Of a stretch of 35,004 nucleotides of DNA, positions 7,437 through 15,162 are shown one piece after another. Source of the stretch: UBA7937 sp034419095. Lineage in GTDB: Bacteria > Chloroflexota > Anaerolineae > UBA7937. The position numbers and the translations under genes are program-made. The notes under the pieces were generated by a model that saw nothing but the letters and a program-made list of their open reading frames with translations, searched no databases and was not told the DNA's origin. The first letter of the stretch is position 1. The number at the start of each line of letters is the position of its first letter. The DNA is taken from positions 1 through 35,004 of the forward strand of contig DAOULQ010000234.1 in NCBI GenBank assembly GCA_034419095.1, given 5' to 3'.

Positions 7437-8099
7437 ATGGACAAGCGGAGCCGCGTACTCGACCCCCGGGAGTTGGAGGGAGCCATCAATCAGGTTCAAG
7501 GCGTGGTCGCTAACCGAGTGGTGTCTGATGATAAGGGTGGCCTCTCCGAGGTCCACGTTATGGCCTCCACGGAACGGGCTCCGAAGCAGATCGTCAGAGA
7601 CATCGAGTCGCTCCTTTTCGTCAAGTTCGGTTTTCGCGTCGACTACCGGAAGATAAGTCTTGTCCAGTTAGGGGAGGAACAGATTCTACCGCTGGGTCTC
7701 TCCCGGCTCAAGCTTATCTCTGTGCATTGCAAGGCCGGGCCGGTTGGCGCGGAGGCGGAGGTTCAGATCGGGAGCCCGGAAGGGCTGCATGTGGGTTTAG
7801 CTCAGGGTGAGACAACGGATGAGACGGGGGTAGGGGAAGCGGAACTGGTGGCCCAGGCCACACTCAACGCTCTCCAAGAGGTAGTGGGAGCCAAGGCGGA
7901 ACTGGCTCTAGGAGGAGTGGAGCGGTTCGATTTGGGAGAGAGGGAGATCATGGTGGTGCAGATCTCTTACCTCTTCCCCGCTGGCGAAGAGACCCTCTTG
8001 GGAGTTAGTTTCATCGGGGGCGGGGGGGAGAGGGAAGCCAGCGCTAGGGCGGCCTTAGACGCCGTGAACCGCCGCCTACCGGTGATGAAACTCTCATAA
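7437..8099 (+). CDS. Conserved hypothetical protein, 220 aa
   Basis: I do not recognise a named family. No signal peptide or membrane helix is seen. Two blocks are apparent. Residues about 10-80 have the motif APKQIVRDIESLL followed by FRVDYRKISLVQL, like a small alpha/beta fold. I recall similar text in hypothetical proteins of Firmicutes and Chloroflexi, which is unverified. Residues about 88-218 alternate strands and helices and end EASARAALDAVNR. ATG at 7437 lies 30 nt after the TATAAT at 7401, with GGGAAGAAAGG as ribosome site. It appears monocistronic; a new promoter begins at 8175. Confidence 0.8.
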   Translation: MDKRSRVLDPRELEGAINQVQGVVANRVVSDDKGGLSEVHVMASTERAPKQIVRDIESLLFVKFGFRVDYRKISLVQLGEEQILPLGLSRLKLISVHCKAGPVGAEAEVQIGSPEGLHVGLAQGETTDETGVGEAELVAQATLNALQEVVGAKAELALGGVERFDLGEREIMVVQISYLFPAGEETLLGVSFIGGGGEREASARAALDAVNRRLPVMKLS

Positions 8100-8174
8100 C
8101 CTTTCCCAGCGCCATTCGATACTTATCTTCTCTTATTATACAAAGAGGTCCTTTTTTCTAGTGCAAACAGGGCA

Positions 8175-8203
8175 TTGACATCCTTTTCAGGATATGGTAG
8201 AAT
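8175..8203 (+). promoter_or_regulatory. Near-consensus promoter of the structured RNA locus
   Basis: TTGACA (8175-8180), 17-nt spacer, TAGAAT (8198-8203). The predicted start is near 8210, right at the first base of the long-range stem described in the next entry. Confidence 0.8.
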
Positions 8204-8209
8204 GCATTA

Positions 8210-8467
8210 GGCCGGTGAGAGACGTGCCTGGGTGGTTTAGCCTCTCCTAGGGAGGTGCAGGCGAAAGCCTGAAGCGGAGAGAAGGGGAATCTAACTTGGG
8301 CTCTTTGGAAGCCCAAAATGAGCGAAAGGAGATTCCCCGACATGAAATGGCGCACCGTCTATCTGAGAGCGTTGTATGTGTTGTTCACCATCGCAGCGCT
8401 AGTTATCGCCAGCGGCGCCGGCTGCAAGTGGGACTGAGCCTTACCGGCAGGCTCTCACCGGCTTTTT
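8210..8467 (+). ncRNA. Candidate structured RNA, about 255 nt, with end-to-end pairing
   Basis: The first transcribed bases GCCGGTGAGAG (8211-8221) are perfectly complementary (11 bp) to CTCTCACCGGC (8452-8462), which is followed by TTTTT (8463-8467). The RNA's 5' end could therefore form the 3' terminator stem. Inside are an arm closed by CTCTCC/GGAGAG (8242-8247 with 8276-8281), capped by CAGGC-GAAA-GCCTG (8258-8271), and a second arm with a perfect 9-bp stem (8284-8292 with 8330-8338) enclosing a 7-bp hairpin (8296-8302 with 8310-8316). The second arm overlaps the ribosome site of the ORF at 8342. I could not match it to a known riboswitch or housekeeping RNA. It may be a structured mRNA leader, an ncRNA, or both. 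Confidence 0.55.
8342..8437 (+). CDS. 31-residue single-pass membrane peptide (too short for standard ORF calling)
   Basis: ATG at 8342 follows AAAGGAG (8325-8331) at 10-nt spacing and ends at TGA 8435-8437. The peptide begins MKWRTVYLRALY, has a hydrophobic run VLFTIAALVIASGAG (residues 13-27) and ends CKWD. This gives basic N-terminus, one membrane helix and a short tail with one cysteine. The Cys context (GAGC) is not a good lipobox. It lies within the structured RNA, and its ribosome site partly overlaps a stem, so translation may be gated by RNA folding. An in-frame upstream ATG at 8318 is possible but has no ribosome site. I know no function for it. Confidence 0.5.
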   Translation: MKWRTVYLRALYVLFTIAALVIASGAGCKWD

Positions 8468-8529
8468 CTCGCTGCCCAGGCGAGTCTCTTCATAAGAGTT
8501 AATGGTCGGCCAACACATGGGTAAGATAG

Positions 8530-8558
8530 GAAGAGCCTCCCAGAGGAGGCTCTTCCCT
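8530..8558 (+). terminator. Strong hairpin upstream of the HD-GYP gene
   Basis: An 11-bp stem (8530-8540 with 8545-8555) with a CAGA loop is followed by only CCTTT. It could be a weak terminator for readthrough of the upstream RNA or a 5' UTR stem: a weak promoter TTAATG-17-TAAGAT (8499-8527) would start transcription at its foot. Confidence 0.55.
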
Positions 8559-8581
8559 TTACCCAGGGGAGGGTAATCGGG

Positions 8582-9895
8582 GTGAGAGCCTTGCCCAGAG
8601 CCGCTAAACTATATATCGTTGCCCTACTCCTCATAGCGGGCTTTGCGATAGCCATCTCCATCCCTCTCTTGCCCACCACCCCCTCCGGTCTAGCCACCTT
8701 GGGCCTCTTTGCCCTCATGTTATGCCTCGCCGACCTCTTGCCCATCGTGATGTTGGCCGGAAAAGGACAGGTCGTTATATCCACAGCTATCCAGATCGGT
8801 TCGATCATCCTCTTCGGGCCGGCTTTCACCGTGGTGGCCACCATGCTGGGGACCCTGGCCGCCGAGATCATCGAGCGGAGGGTTTGGTATAAGGCAGCCT
8901 TCAACGTGGCCCAGTTTGTCATCGCGGTGGCTACCGCGGGCATCATATATGTGGGGCTCGCCGATGAGAACCCCGCCCATTTGAACTCCTTGCCCGATTT
9001 CATGGCTTTCTTGGCAGCCGGGCTAGTTTACTATTTTATGAACAACTCTCTGGTCGCACTGGCAGTGGCTCTGGCGGAGCGCATCCCTGCTCTAACGGTT
9101 TGGCGGGCGGCCTTTAGAGATGTGGCTTGGCACAACCTGGTCATGATCCCTTTGGGGGCTATGTTCGCCCTTCTCTGGCAAGTCCAGCCTTGGAGCGTTG
9201 TGCTGGCCATCCTTCCCATCTTCGTCGTTCGCTCATCGATGGGGATGGTACGCCAGTTGCGGGATCAGACCAAAGAGGCCTTGATAGCCCTAGCGGACAC
9301 TATCGATGCTAGGGATCCTAGCACCTACCAGCACTCCCAAAGGGTGGCTGAGTATGCGGAGATGATCGCCCGCCAACTGAGGCTCTCCTTTGACGAGGTC
9401 GAACTGCTCGTCACCTCCGCCCGCTTACACGACCTGGGAAAGATGGGGATGGACAACGTGATGCTATATAAACCGGGTTCCTTTTCCAACGAGGAGTGGA
9501 GGGAATTCCAGCGGCACTCCGCTATCGGGGAGTCTCTGGTGGGGAAATTCCCCGCTTTCGGTGCTGGCCGTAACCTCGTGCGTTATCACCATGAGCATTT
9601 CAATGGCAGGGGCTACCCCGACGGAAAGAAGGGCGAAGAGATACCCCTAGGGGCCAGGATCCTGGCCGTGGCTGATGCCTACGATGCCATGATCTCTGAT
9701 CGTCCCTACCGCCCGGCCATGTCCAAAGAGAAAGCGATAGCGGAACTGAGGGCTGGAAGCGGCACTCAATTCGACCCTCGGGTGGTGGAGGCTTTCCTCA
9801 CCGCTTTGACGAGGAGGGAAGAGGAAAGGGAATATATGCCCCATAGGGCCCGGCCTCGGTTGGAAGAGGCTTCCTCCGAAGCGGGCAAAAGATGA
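8582..9895 (+). CDS. Membrane HD-GYP domain phosphodiesterase
   Basis: Predicted to hydrolyse cyclic di-GMP at the inner face of the membrane. Residues about 8-220 contain six or so hydrophobic segments forming a membrane sensor module, and a linker helix leads into the HD-GYP domain (about 230-410). Metal-binding residues are visible: His251, His283-Asp284 in RLHDLGK, then HSAIGE, RYHHEHFNGRGYPDG with GYP at 344-346, and ILAVADAYDAM. GTG at 8582 is used, with AGGGGAGGG about 8 nt upstream. Its TGA overlaps the ATG of the DUF5317 gene (ATGA), implying translational coupling. The signal sensed cannot be read from the sequence. Confidence 0.93.
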   Translation: MRALPRAAKLYIVALLLIAGFAIAISIPLLPTTPSGLATLGLFALMLCLADLLPIVMLAGKGQVVISTAIQIGSIILFGPAFTVVATMLGTLAAEIIERRVWYKAAFNVAQFVIAVATAGIIYVGLADENPAHLNSLPDFMAFLAAGLVYYFMNNSLVALAVALAERIPALTVWRAAFRDVAWHNLVMIPLGAMFALLWQVQPWSVVLAILPIFVVRSSMGMVRQLRDQTKEALIALADTIDARDPSTYQHSQRVAEYAEMIARQLRLSFDEVELLVTSARLHDLGKMGMDNVMLYKPGSFSNEEWREFQRHSAIGESLVGKFPAFGAGRNLVRYHHEHFNGRGYPDGKKGEEIPLGARILAVADAYDAMISDRPYRPAMSKEKAIAELRAGSGTQFDPRVVEAFLTALTRREEEREYMPHRARPRLEEASSEAGKR

Positions 9896-10821
9896 GCTTT
9901 TTCGTCATCGTTTCTCTGATAGTTGCCCTCCTCAGAGGGGGGAGCCTCCTACGGCTCGGTCAACTCCATATCCGCCACGCCTATCTTATCCTCTTAGGAC
10001 TCGCTTTGCAGTTGTTCATATTCTCCCCTCTTGGGGCTCGCTGGGATCCCTGGATGGGCTATCTCTACCTAGCCTCCTTGACCCTCCTCCTCTTGGCTGT
10101 GGCTCTTAATCGAGATCTTCCGGGGATCGGGCTCCTCGGCTTAGGGCTCTTTTTAAACCTCTTGGTGATAGCGGCCAACGGCGGTCTCATGCCTGTCTCT
10201 GTCCAGGCCGCGCGCCGAGCAAGGCTCTTCGATATGATAGCCACTCTTCAGGCTACGGGCCGCCACAGGCATATGGTTCTCATGGATGAGGGGACCAAAT
10301 TTTGGTTTCTGGGGGATACCATCGTCTTGGGGTACCCCTTGCCTTCGGCCCAGGTCTTCAGCCCCGGCGACATCTTGGTGGCTCTGGGCGCTTTCATCTT
10401 CCTGCAATGGGCGATGCTGGGCCCCAATTGGCTGCCCCACTACCTCCGGGAAGGGAAGCCGGTCGCCCATCTTCTCTCCCTAGGCCGGATCTCCTGGGTC
10501 AAGGGAGCTGCCATATTTGGGCTGGGGCTGCTTTTGGGCTGGCTAATTATAGGGTGGCTCTTATGGCCGGTGGAGTACTACGACACCGATCCTCCCGACC
10601 TTCGGCGGAGTCATCAGGAGGTCTATATCTCGTTGGTGGCCGACTCCTTTGGCCTTAATGGGGATGTAGAACTGGCTGGAGAGAGGCTGCAAGGTTTTAG
10701 CGATGAGGAGATACGGGATATTATCTTAACTCTCCTGGAGAGGGAGGATCTCGCCAAAAGCCAAAGGCTCCGCGATCTGGCCCAGGCTCTCGCCTTGTCT
10801 CTAGCCCCTGGTGGGAAGTAG
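9892..10821 (+). CDS. DUF5317 membrane protein with a C-terminal extension
   Basis: 309 residues. Residues 1 to about 190 have five or six hydrophobic segments and the DUF5317-type signatures NGGLMPV and a LGDTIVLGYPLP-like loop (family assignment from memory). Then come a further membrane helix (about 205-228) and a soluble tail (about 229-309) that begins WPVEYYDTDPPDLRRSHQE and runs VYISLVADSFGL, a segment I associate with Chloroflexota membrane proteins. The start codon overlaps the HD-GYP stop by 4 nt, so the two products probably work together. The last 21 nt overlap the 3' end of the convergent helicase gene. No biochemical function is known. Confidence 0.8.
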   Translation: MSFFVIVSLIVALLRGGSLLRLGQLHIRHAYLILLGLALQLFIFSPLGARWDPWMGYLYLASLTLLLLAVALNRDLPGIGLLGLGLFLNLLVIAANGGLMPVSVQAARRARLFDMIATLQATGRHRHMVLMDEGTKFWFLGDTIVLGYPLPSAQVFSPGDILVALGAFIFLQWAMLGPNWLPHYLREGKPVAHLLSLGRISWVKGAAIFGLGLLLGWLIIGWLLWPVEYYDTDPPDLRRSHQEVYISLVADSFGLNGDVELAGERLQGFSDEEIRDIILTLLEREDLAKSQRLRDLAQALALSLAPGGK

Positions 10822-12960
10822 TTTCTCCATTTGGGTGAAGCTGACCAGAAGCCTTTTGGGCTTCATCCCTACAAAGGCCACCACCACTTCCTCATCATCC
10901 CTTACCAGCTTACTGGAGACGACTACCCCCTCTCCGAATTGAGGGTGGCGGACCTTGTCGCCAGGATCGAACTGGCGCACTTCCACAGCCGCGGGACCTC
11001 TTGGGAGCCCAGTCGGGCGCTCATATCCTTCGTCGGTGCTTCCCCTCACCAACTGAGGGGGGATGTCGAGGAGGAAGCGGGAAGGGGTATTCACTTGGGA
11101 GAGACCTCGCAAGGTGCGGCGGAAGGTGTGGATCAGGTAAAGCCGTTCCTTGGCCCGGGTAATCCCCACGTAGCAGAGACGACGTTCTTCCTCCATCGCC
11201 TCCTGATCCTCAAAGGAGCGGCTGTGAGGGAGGACCCCCTCCTCCAAGCCCACGATGAAGACCGCCGGGAACTCCAGCCCTTTGGCCATGTGGAGGGTGA
11301 GGAAAGTGGGAGCGTTAGCCCGCTCATCGTAGTTGTCTACATCGGAAACCAGGGCTACCTCTTCCAAGAAGGTCAAGAGCCCCACCTGGGGAGCGAGATC
11401 GGCGTACTCGCTGGCTACACTCCGCAACTCCATCACGTTATTCCAGCGCTCCTCGCCTTGCTCTGTGCCATCCCTTATATACTCGGCGTATCCTATCCTC
11501 TCCAAAACGAGATCGAAAAGATCAAGGAGATCCAACCTTTGGCTAGCATCGATTAGTTCCTCTAGGAGATCGGCGAACCCTGAGAGGATGCGCTTACCAC
11601 GAGGGTGAAAGGGTGTCTTCTTCTCCTGTCCTTCGGACAGTCGACCTAGGGCGGTGTATATGGGGACCCCTAATCGGTTAGACCACCCCATAAGTTGCTC
11701 CAGCGTCTTTTTCCCTATGGCCCTACGGGGCACATTGATGATCCGTAACAGGCTAAGAGCGTCGTAAGGGTTATGCACCAGGCGCAGGTAGGCGCTGATG
11801 TCCTTCACCTCTCGCCGCTCGTAGAACCTGGTGGCCCCCACCAGACGGTAGGGCACGCCAGCCCGCACAAAGGCGTCCTCTAGGGCCCGAGATTGAGCGT
11901 TGGTACGATACATAACCGCGCAGTCGCCGAGATCGCATATCTCTCGCGCTTCCAGGCGTTGTATCTCGCCCAGGACGTATTGGGCCTCCTCTTCCTCGTC
12001 GTAGGCTTCGATGATGGTGAGGGGGAGGCCACACTCTTTCTCTGTCCAGAGCCTCTTCTCCACCCGCGCTTCGTTTTTCGAGATGACCGCGTGGGCTGCC
12101 TCCAAGATGTTCTGGGTGGAGCGGTAGTTCTGTTCCAAGAGGATGATCCTCGCCTCTGGGAAGTCCTTCCGAAAACGGCGGACGTTGCGGAAATCGGCCC
12201 CCCGCCAGGTGTAGATGCTCTGATCCTCGTCCCCTACTACAAAGAGGTCCCGGTGCTCTAAGGTCAAGAGTTTCACCAGTTCATATTGAGCCATATTCGT
12301 ATCTTGGAATTCGTCCACCAGGACATGTCGGTAGCGTCGTCGGTACTTATCCAGAACGTCTTTCTCATTGCGAAAAAGATCCACCGTCTTGGTGAGAAGG
12401 TCATCGAAATCTAGAGCCATATTTTTCGCCAAGAGTTCCTGATAACGGTGGTAGACTCTCCCTGTTATCTCATGCCAGTAAGTAGGGGTGGGAAAAGCGG
12501 AGGGAGGGATCAGTTCGCACTTGGCGTGGGAGATGGCGGCCAGGAATGCTCTGGGGCGATAGCTCTTCTTATCGAGCCCTAATTCACCTATCACCTCGGC
12601 TACTAGATTGGCCTGATCGTTCTCGTCATAGATGACGAAGTTCCTCTCTATCCCTGCTCGTTGGCTCTCCCGGCGGAGGATGCGAACACAGGTGGCGTGA
12701 AAGGTGCCTATCGTTACCTCGCGAAGCCCCTGGCCCAGGAGTTGGAAGAGGCGCTCCTTCATCTCTCGGGCCGCCTTGTTGGTGAAGGTAACGGCCAAGA
12801 GGCGGTAAGGTTTCACGCCTCGCTCCCTGATCAGATAAGCCACCCGATGGGTGAGCACTCGGGTCTTGCCGCTGCCCGGCCCAGCCACCACCAAGATGGG
12901 CCCAGGAGAGGCCTCCACAGCCTGGCGCTGAGCGGGGTTAAGACCCTCTAGGATATTCAT
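10801..12960 (-). CDS. pcrA: ATP-dependent DNA helicase, UvrD/PcrA type
   Basis: A superfamily 1A 3'-5' helicase acting in repair and in removing replication blocks or RecA. At 719 residues it is of family length. Walker A GPGSGKT is at residues 27-33, the Walker B/helicase motif II is VDEFQDTN near 221, and GDEDQSIYTWRGAD and LEQNYRSTQNIL are motifs III-IV. TLHMAKGLEFPAVF and CYVGITRAKERLYL are motifs V-VI. The C-terminal segment VRHPQFGEGVV is the Tudor-like tail typical of PcrA. ATG at 12960 gives the usual start; AAAGGTGAT is 11 nt upstream. It is convergent with the DUF5317 gene and divergent from ade. Confidence 0.96.
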   Translation of the reverse strand: MNILEGLNPAQRQAVEASPGPILVVAGPGSGKTRVLTHRVAYLIRERGVKPYRLLAVTFTNKAAREMKERLFQLLGQGLREVTIGTFHATCVRILRRESQRAGIERNFVIYDENDQANLVAEVIGELGLDKKSYRPRAFLAAISHAKCELIPPSAFPTPTYWHEITGRVYHRYQELLAKNMALDFDDLLTKTVDLFRNEKDVLDKYRRRYRHVLVDEFQDTNMAQYELVKLLTLEHRDLFVVGDEDQSIYTWRGADFRNVRRFRKDFPEARIILLEQNYRSTQNILEAAHAVISKNEARVEKRLWTEKECGLPLTIIEAYDEEEEAQYVLGEIQRLEAREICDLGDCAVMYRTNAQSRALEDAFVRAGVPYRLVGATRFYERREVKDISAYLRLVHNPYDALSLLRIINVPRRAIGKKTLEQLMGWSNRLGVPIYTALGRLSEGQEKKTPFHPRGKRILSGFADLLEELIDASQRLDLLDLFDLVLERIGYAEYIRDGTEQGEERWNNVMELRSVASEYADLAPQVGLLTFLEEVALVSDVDNYDERANAPTFLTLHMAKGLEFPAVFIVGLEEGVLPHSRSFEDQEAMEEERRLCYVGITRAKERLYLIHTFRRTLRGLSQVNTPSRFLLDIPPQLVRGSTDEGYERPTGLPRGPAAVEVRQFDPGDKVRHPQFGEGVVVSSKLVRDDEEVVVAFVGMKPKRLLVSFTQMEKLLPTRG

Positions 12961-13001
12961 ATTCTCATTTTATCACCTTTCCTCCTCCCTGGCCAAATGT
13001 T

Positions 13002-13030
13002 TTGACAAAAGGCCATTTGACACCTATAAT
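13002..13030 (+). promoter_or_regulatory. Perfect-consensus sigma70 promoter of ade
   Basis: TTGACA (13002-13007), 17 nt, TATAAT (13025-13030): both boxes and the spacing match the consensus exactly. Transcription would start near 13037 and leave a leader of about 178 nt before ade. Such a strong promoter is expected to be restrained by a repressor or the leader. Confidence 0.88.
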
Positions 13031-13036
13031 CCTTGA

Positions 13037-13214
13037 AACCTGCCGTCCTGCCTGGCTGGGGAGATCGTAGAGAACTATCCAAGGATGGCCCATGGCGACT
13101 GAACTGGCATGTCGAGCCCTCTATGAAGCGGCAACTCGGACACTATATACCCCAGGCTGCAGCATCAGTATGGGGTCTTGATACAAAGGACCTTCAACGA
13201 CGAAGGAGGCAGAA
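13037..13214 (+). promoter_or_regulatory. ade leader with alternative base-pairings
   Basis: CTGGGG (13056-13061) can pair with CCCCAG (13150-13155). The overlapping ACCCCA (13149-13154) can instead pair with TGGGGT (13171-13176), so two mutually exclusive hairpins are possible. The purine riboswitch core was not recognised. A 29-codon ORF (13092-13181) overlaps this structure but has no convincing ribosome site. The functional claim is weak. Confidence 0.25.
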
Positions 13215-14861
13215 ATGGAGCTCGAACAACTGATCAAGGTGGCGCGTGGCGAAGAGAAGGCCGACCTGCTTCTCAGGAACGCCCGACTAATAAACGTCCT
13301 CTCGGGGGAGATCCACGAGGCTGATGTGGCCCTCTCCGGTGGTTGGATCGTGGGCCTGGGGAGATACGAGGCCCGGGAGGTAATAGACCTGGAGGGCGAT
13401 TACCTCTCTCCTGGCCTCATCGACGGCCATCTACACGTCGAGAGCGCCATGATCCGCGTCCCTGAGTTCGCCAGGGCGGTGGTGCCCCATGGGACTACCA
13501 CGGTGGTGATCGACCCCCACGAGATCGCCAACGTCATGGGTCTGGACGGCATAAGATATATGCTGGAATCGAGCAAGTATAACCCCCTAAGCGTTTATGT
13601 GATGCTGCCCTCCTCTGTTCCCTCTACAGAGATGGAGACGGCGGGGTCTCACCTCACGGCCTATGATATAGCGCCTCTCTTGAGCGATGAATGGGTTCTG
13701 GGGGTGGCGGAGATGATGAACTACCCCGGCGTGTTAGAGAGGGATCCGGATGTCTTGGAGAAGATAAGGATCGCTCGGCACAGTCGTGTAGATGGACACG
13801 CTCCGCGCCTCACCGGTCGGGATCTGAACGCCTATGTGGCGGCTGGTATCTCCTCCGACCACGAATGCACCACCCTGGAGGAGGCGCGGGAGAAGTTACG
13901 CCTGGGGATGTATATCATGATCCGGGAGGGGAGTGAGGCCCAGAATTTGGAGGCCCTACTCCCTTTAGTGACGTCTAAAAACGCTAGACAATTCATCTTT
14001 GTGAGCGATGACCTCCTCCCCGGGGACATTCTGGACCGTGGTCATATCGATCACATAATCCGGAAGGCGGTCAGCCTGGGGCTTGATCCCATCCTTGCTG
14101 TCCAGTTAGCCACCATAAACACCGCCCGGTACTTCGGCTTGAACGATCGGGGAGCCGTCTCCCCGGGCTACAGGGCTGATCTGGTGGTCTTCGACAACTT
14201 CCACCATCTCAACATCAAGAAGGTCTTCCGGAGCGGTCAACTGGTAGCCCAAGATGGACAACTTATGCCTGGGATCTTTACCCCTCGGGAGGTGCCCCTG
14301 CGGAGTTCCATCAATGTGGCCAGGATATACCCTGAGGATTTCCAGATAAAGGCGGAGGGCAAGCGGGCTAAGGTAATAGGGCTGACACCCCAGCAGGTGG
14401 AGACCCAGAGATTGGTGGAGGAGGTGAAGATAGAGGATAGCTTGGCGGTAGCCGATGTGGGGCGAGACATCCTCAAGTTAGCGGTCGTGGAAAGGCATCA
14501 AGCCTCAGGGAACATAGGGTTAGGCTTCGTCAAGGGGTTCGGCCTCCAGCGAGGGGCTCTGGCTTCCTCCGTGGCTCACGACTCCCATAATATCATAGTG
14601 GTAGGGACCAACGATGCCGATATGCTCAAGGCGGCGATGGAGATCGTGAAGATGCGTGGGGGGTTAGTCGTAGCGGCTGACGGTGAGGTGCTAGCCACCC
14701 TCTCCTTGCCTATCGCCGGGCTTATGTCTGACAAGTCGATCGAGGAGACTAGGACCGAACTGGATGAGTTAGAGGCGGCGGCCCGGAATCTGGGCTGTCA
14801 GGTGGATAACCCCTTCATGGCCATCTCGTTCTTGGCCCTTCCTGTTATCCCAGAACTCTAG
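13215..14861 (+). CDS. ade: Adenine deaminase, C-terminus truncated by an amber codon
   Basis: Hydrolyses adenine to hypoxanthine plus ammonia in purine salvage. 548 residues as read. The metal-binding HxH is His72/His74 in LIDGHLHVES; IDPHEIANVMG, VDGHAPRL and VSDDLLPGD follow, all typical of bacterial Ade. ATG at 13215 has GAAGGAGG upstream. The frame stops at TAG (14859-14861) right after VIPEL. However, the same frame continues as LTDKGLVDVSQFKIVPLFEE and a final Pro to the next stop at 14925-14927, and that continuation is the usual end of the family. The stop most likely replaced a lysine codon (AAG to TAG). Activity of the shortened protein is uncertain. Confidence 0.93.
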   Translation: MELEQLIKVARGEEKADLLLRNARLINVLSGEIHEADVALSGGWIVGLGRYEAREVIDLEGDYLSPGLIDGHLHVESAMIRVPEFARAVVPHGTTTVVIDPHEIANVMGLDGIRYMLESSKYNPLSVYVMLPSSVPSTEMETAGSHLTAYDIAPLLSDEWVLGVAEMMNYPGVLERDPDVLEKIRIARHSRVDGHAPRLTGRDLNAYVAAGISSDHECTTLEEAREKLRLGMYIMIREGSEAQNLEALLPLVTSKNARQFIFVSDDLLPGDILDRGHIDHIIRKAVSLGLDPILAVQLATINTARYFGLNDRGAVSPGYRADLVVFDNFHHLNIKKVFRSGQLVAQDGQLMPGIFTPREVPLRSSINVARIYPEDFQIKAEGKRAKVIGLTPQQVETQRLVEEVKIEDSLAVADVGRDILKLAVVERHQASGNIGLGFVKGFGLQRGALASSVAHDSHNIIVVGTNDADMLKAAMEIVKMRGGLVVAADGEVLATLSLPIAGLMSDKSIEETRTELDELEAAARNLGCQVDNPFMAISFLALPVIPEL

Positions 14862-14927
14862 TTGACGGACAAGGGACTGGTGGATGTGTCCCAGTTCAAG
14901 ATCGTGCCTCTTTTCGAGGAGCCGTAG
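14862..14927 (+). pseudogene. Detached C-terminal tail of adenine deaminase
   Basis: 21 sense codons in the ade frame beyond the amber stop, read from TTG at 14862 to TAG at 14925-14927. The text matches the conserved Ade C-terminus. It would only be translated by stop readthrough or suppression. Confidence 0.75.
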
Positions 14928-15162
14928 TTCTCAGCAGGAGCCATGGCCAAAAGAGTGACCAGGGCGATGGGGGAAAAAGAGCCACTAGAGGCGATAGAGA
15001 GACCCTAAATCTTAGCGAATAGGACTCTAAGTGCTGCTCTCTGGGTTGATGGCGTTTTCGTTTTGGGTTAACATATGGAAGGCAGGGTTTGTGGTCAAAC
15101 TGCAAAATCTGTGTGGCATACTTGCTCACGGTTCTACCCGTTCAGCTAGGAGGTGAATCATT
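14928..15162. other. Intergenic stretch between ade and the TolB-repeat gene
   Basis: 235 nt with no gene or clear terminator visible. A weak -10-like CATACT at 15117-15122 is the only promoter hint. AGGAGGTG just before 15163 is the ribosome site of the next gene. Confidence 0.5.

Noticed and set aside
8211..8290. Known riboswitch classes (cyclic di-GMP, cyclic di-AMP, lysine, SAM, THF) or SRP RNA for the RNA locus
   Set aside because: The conserved core sequences of these classes are not present by eye; a covariance scan would settle it.
13092..13181. 29-codon ORF in the ade leader as a leader peptide
   Set aside because: No convincing ribosome site and no regulatory codon run.
13033..13233. 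66-codon plus-strand ORF before and overlapping ade
   Set aside because: Starts with TTG within the expected transcription start region and overlaps ade out of frame.
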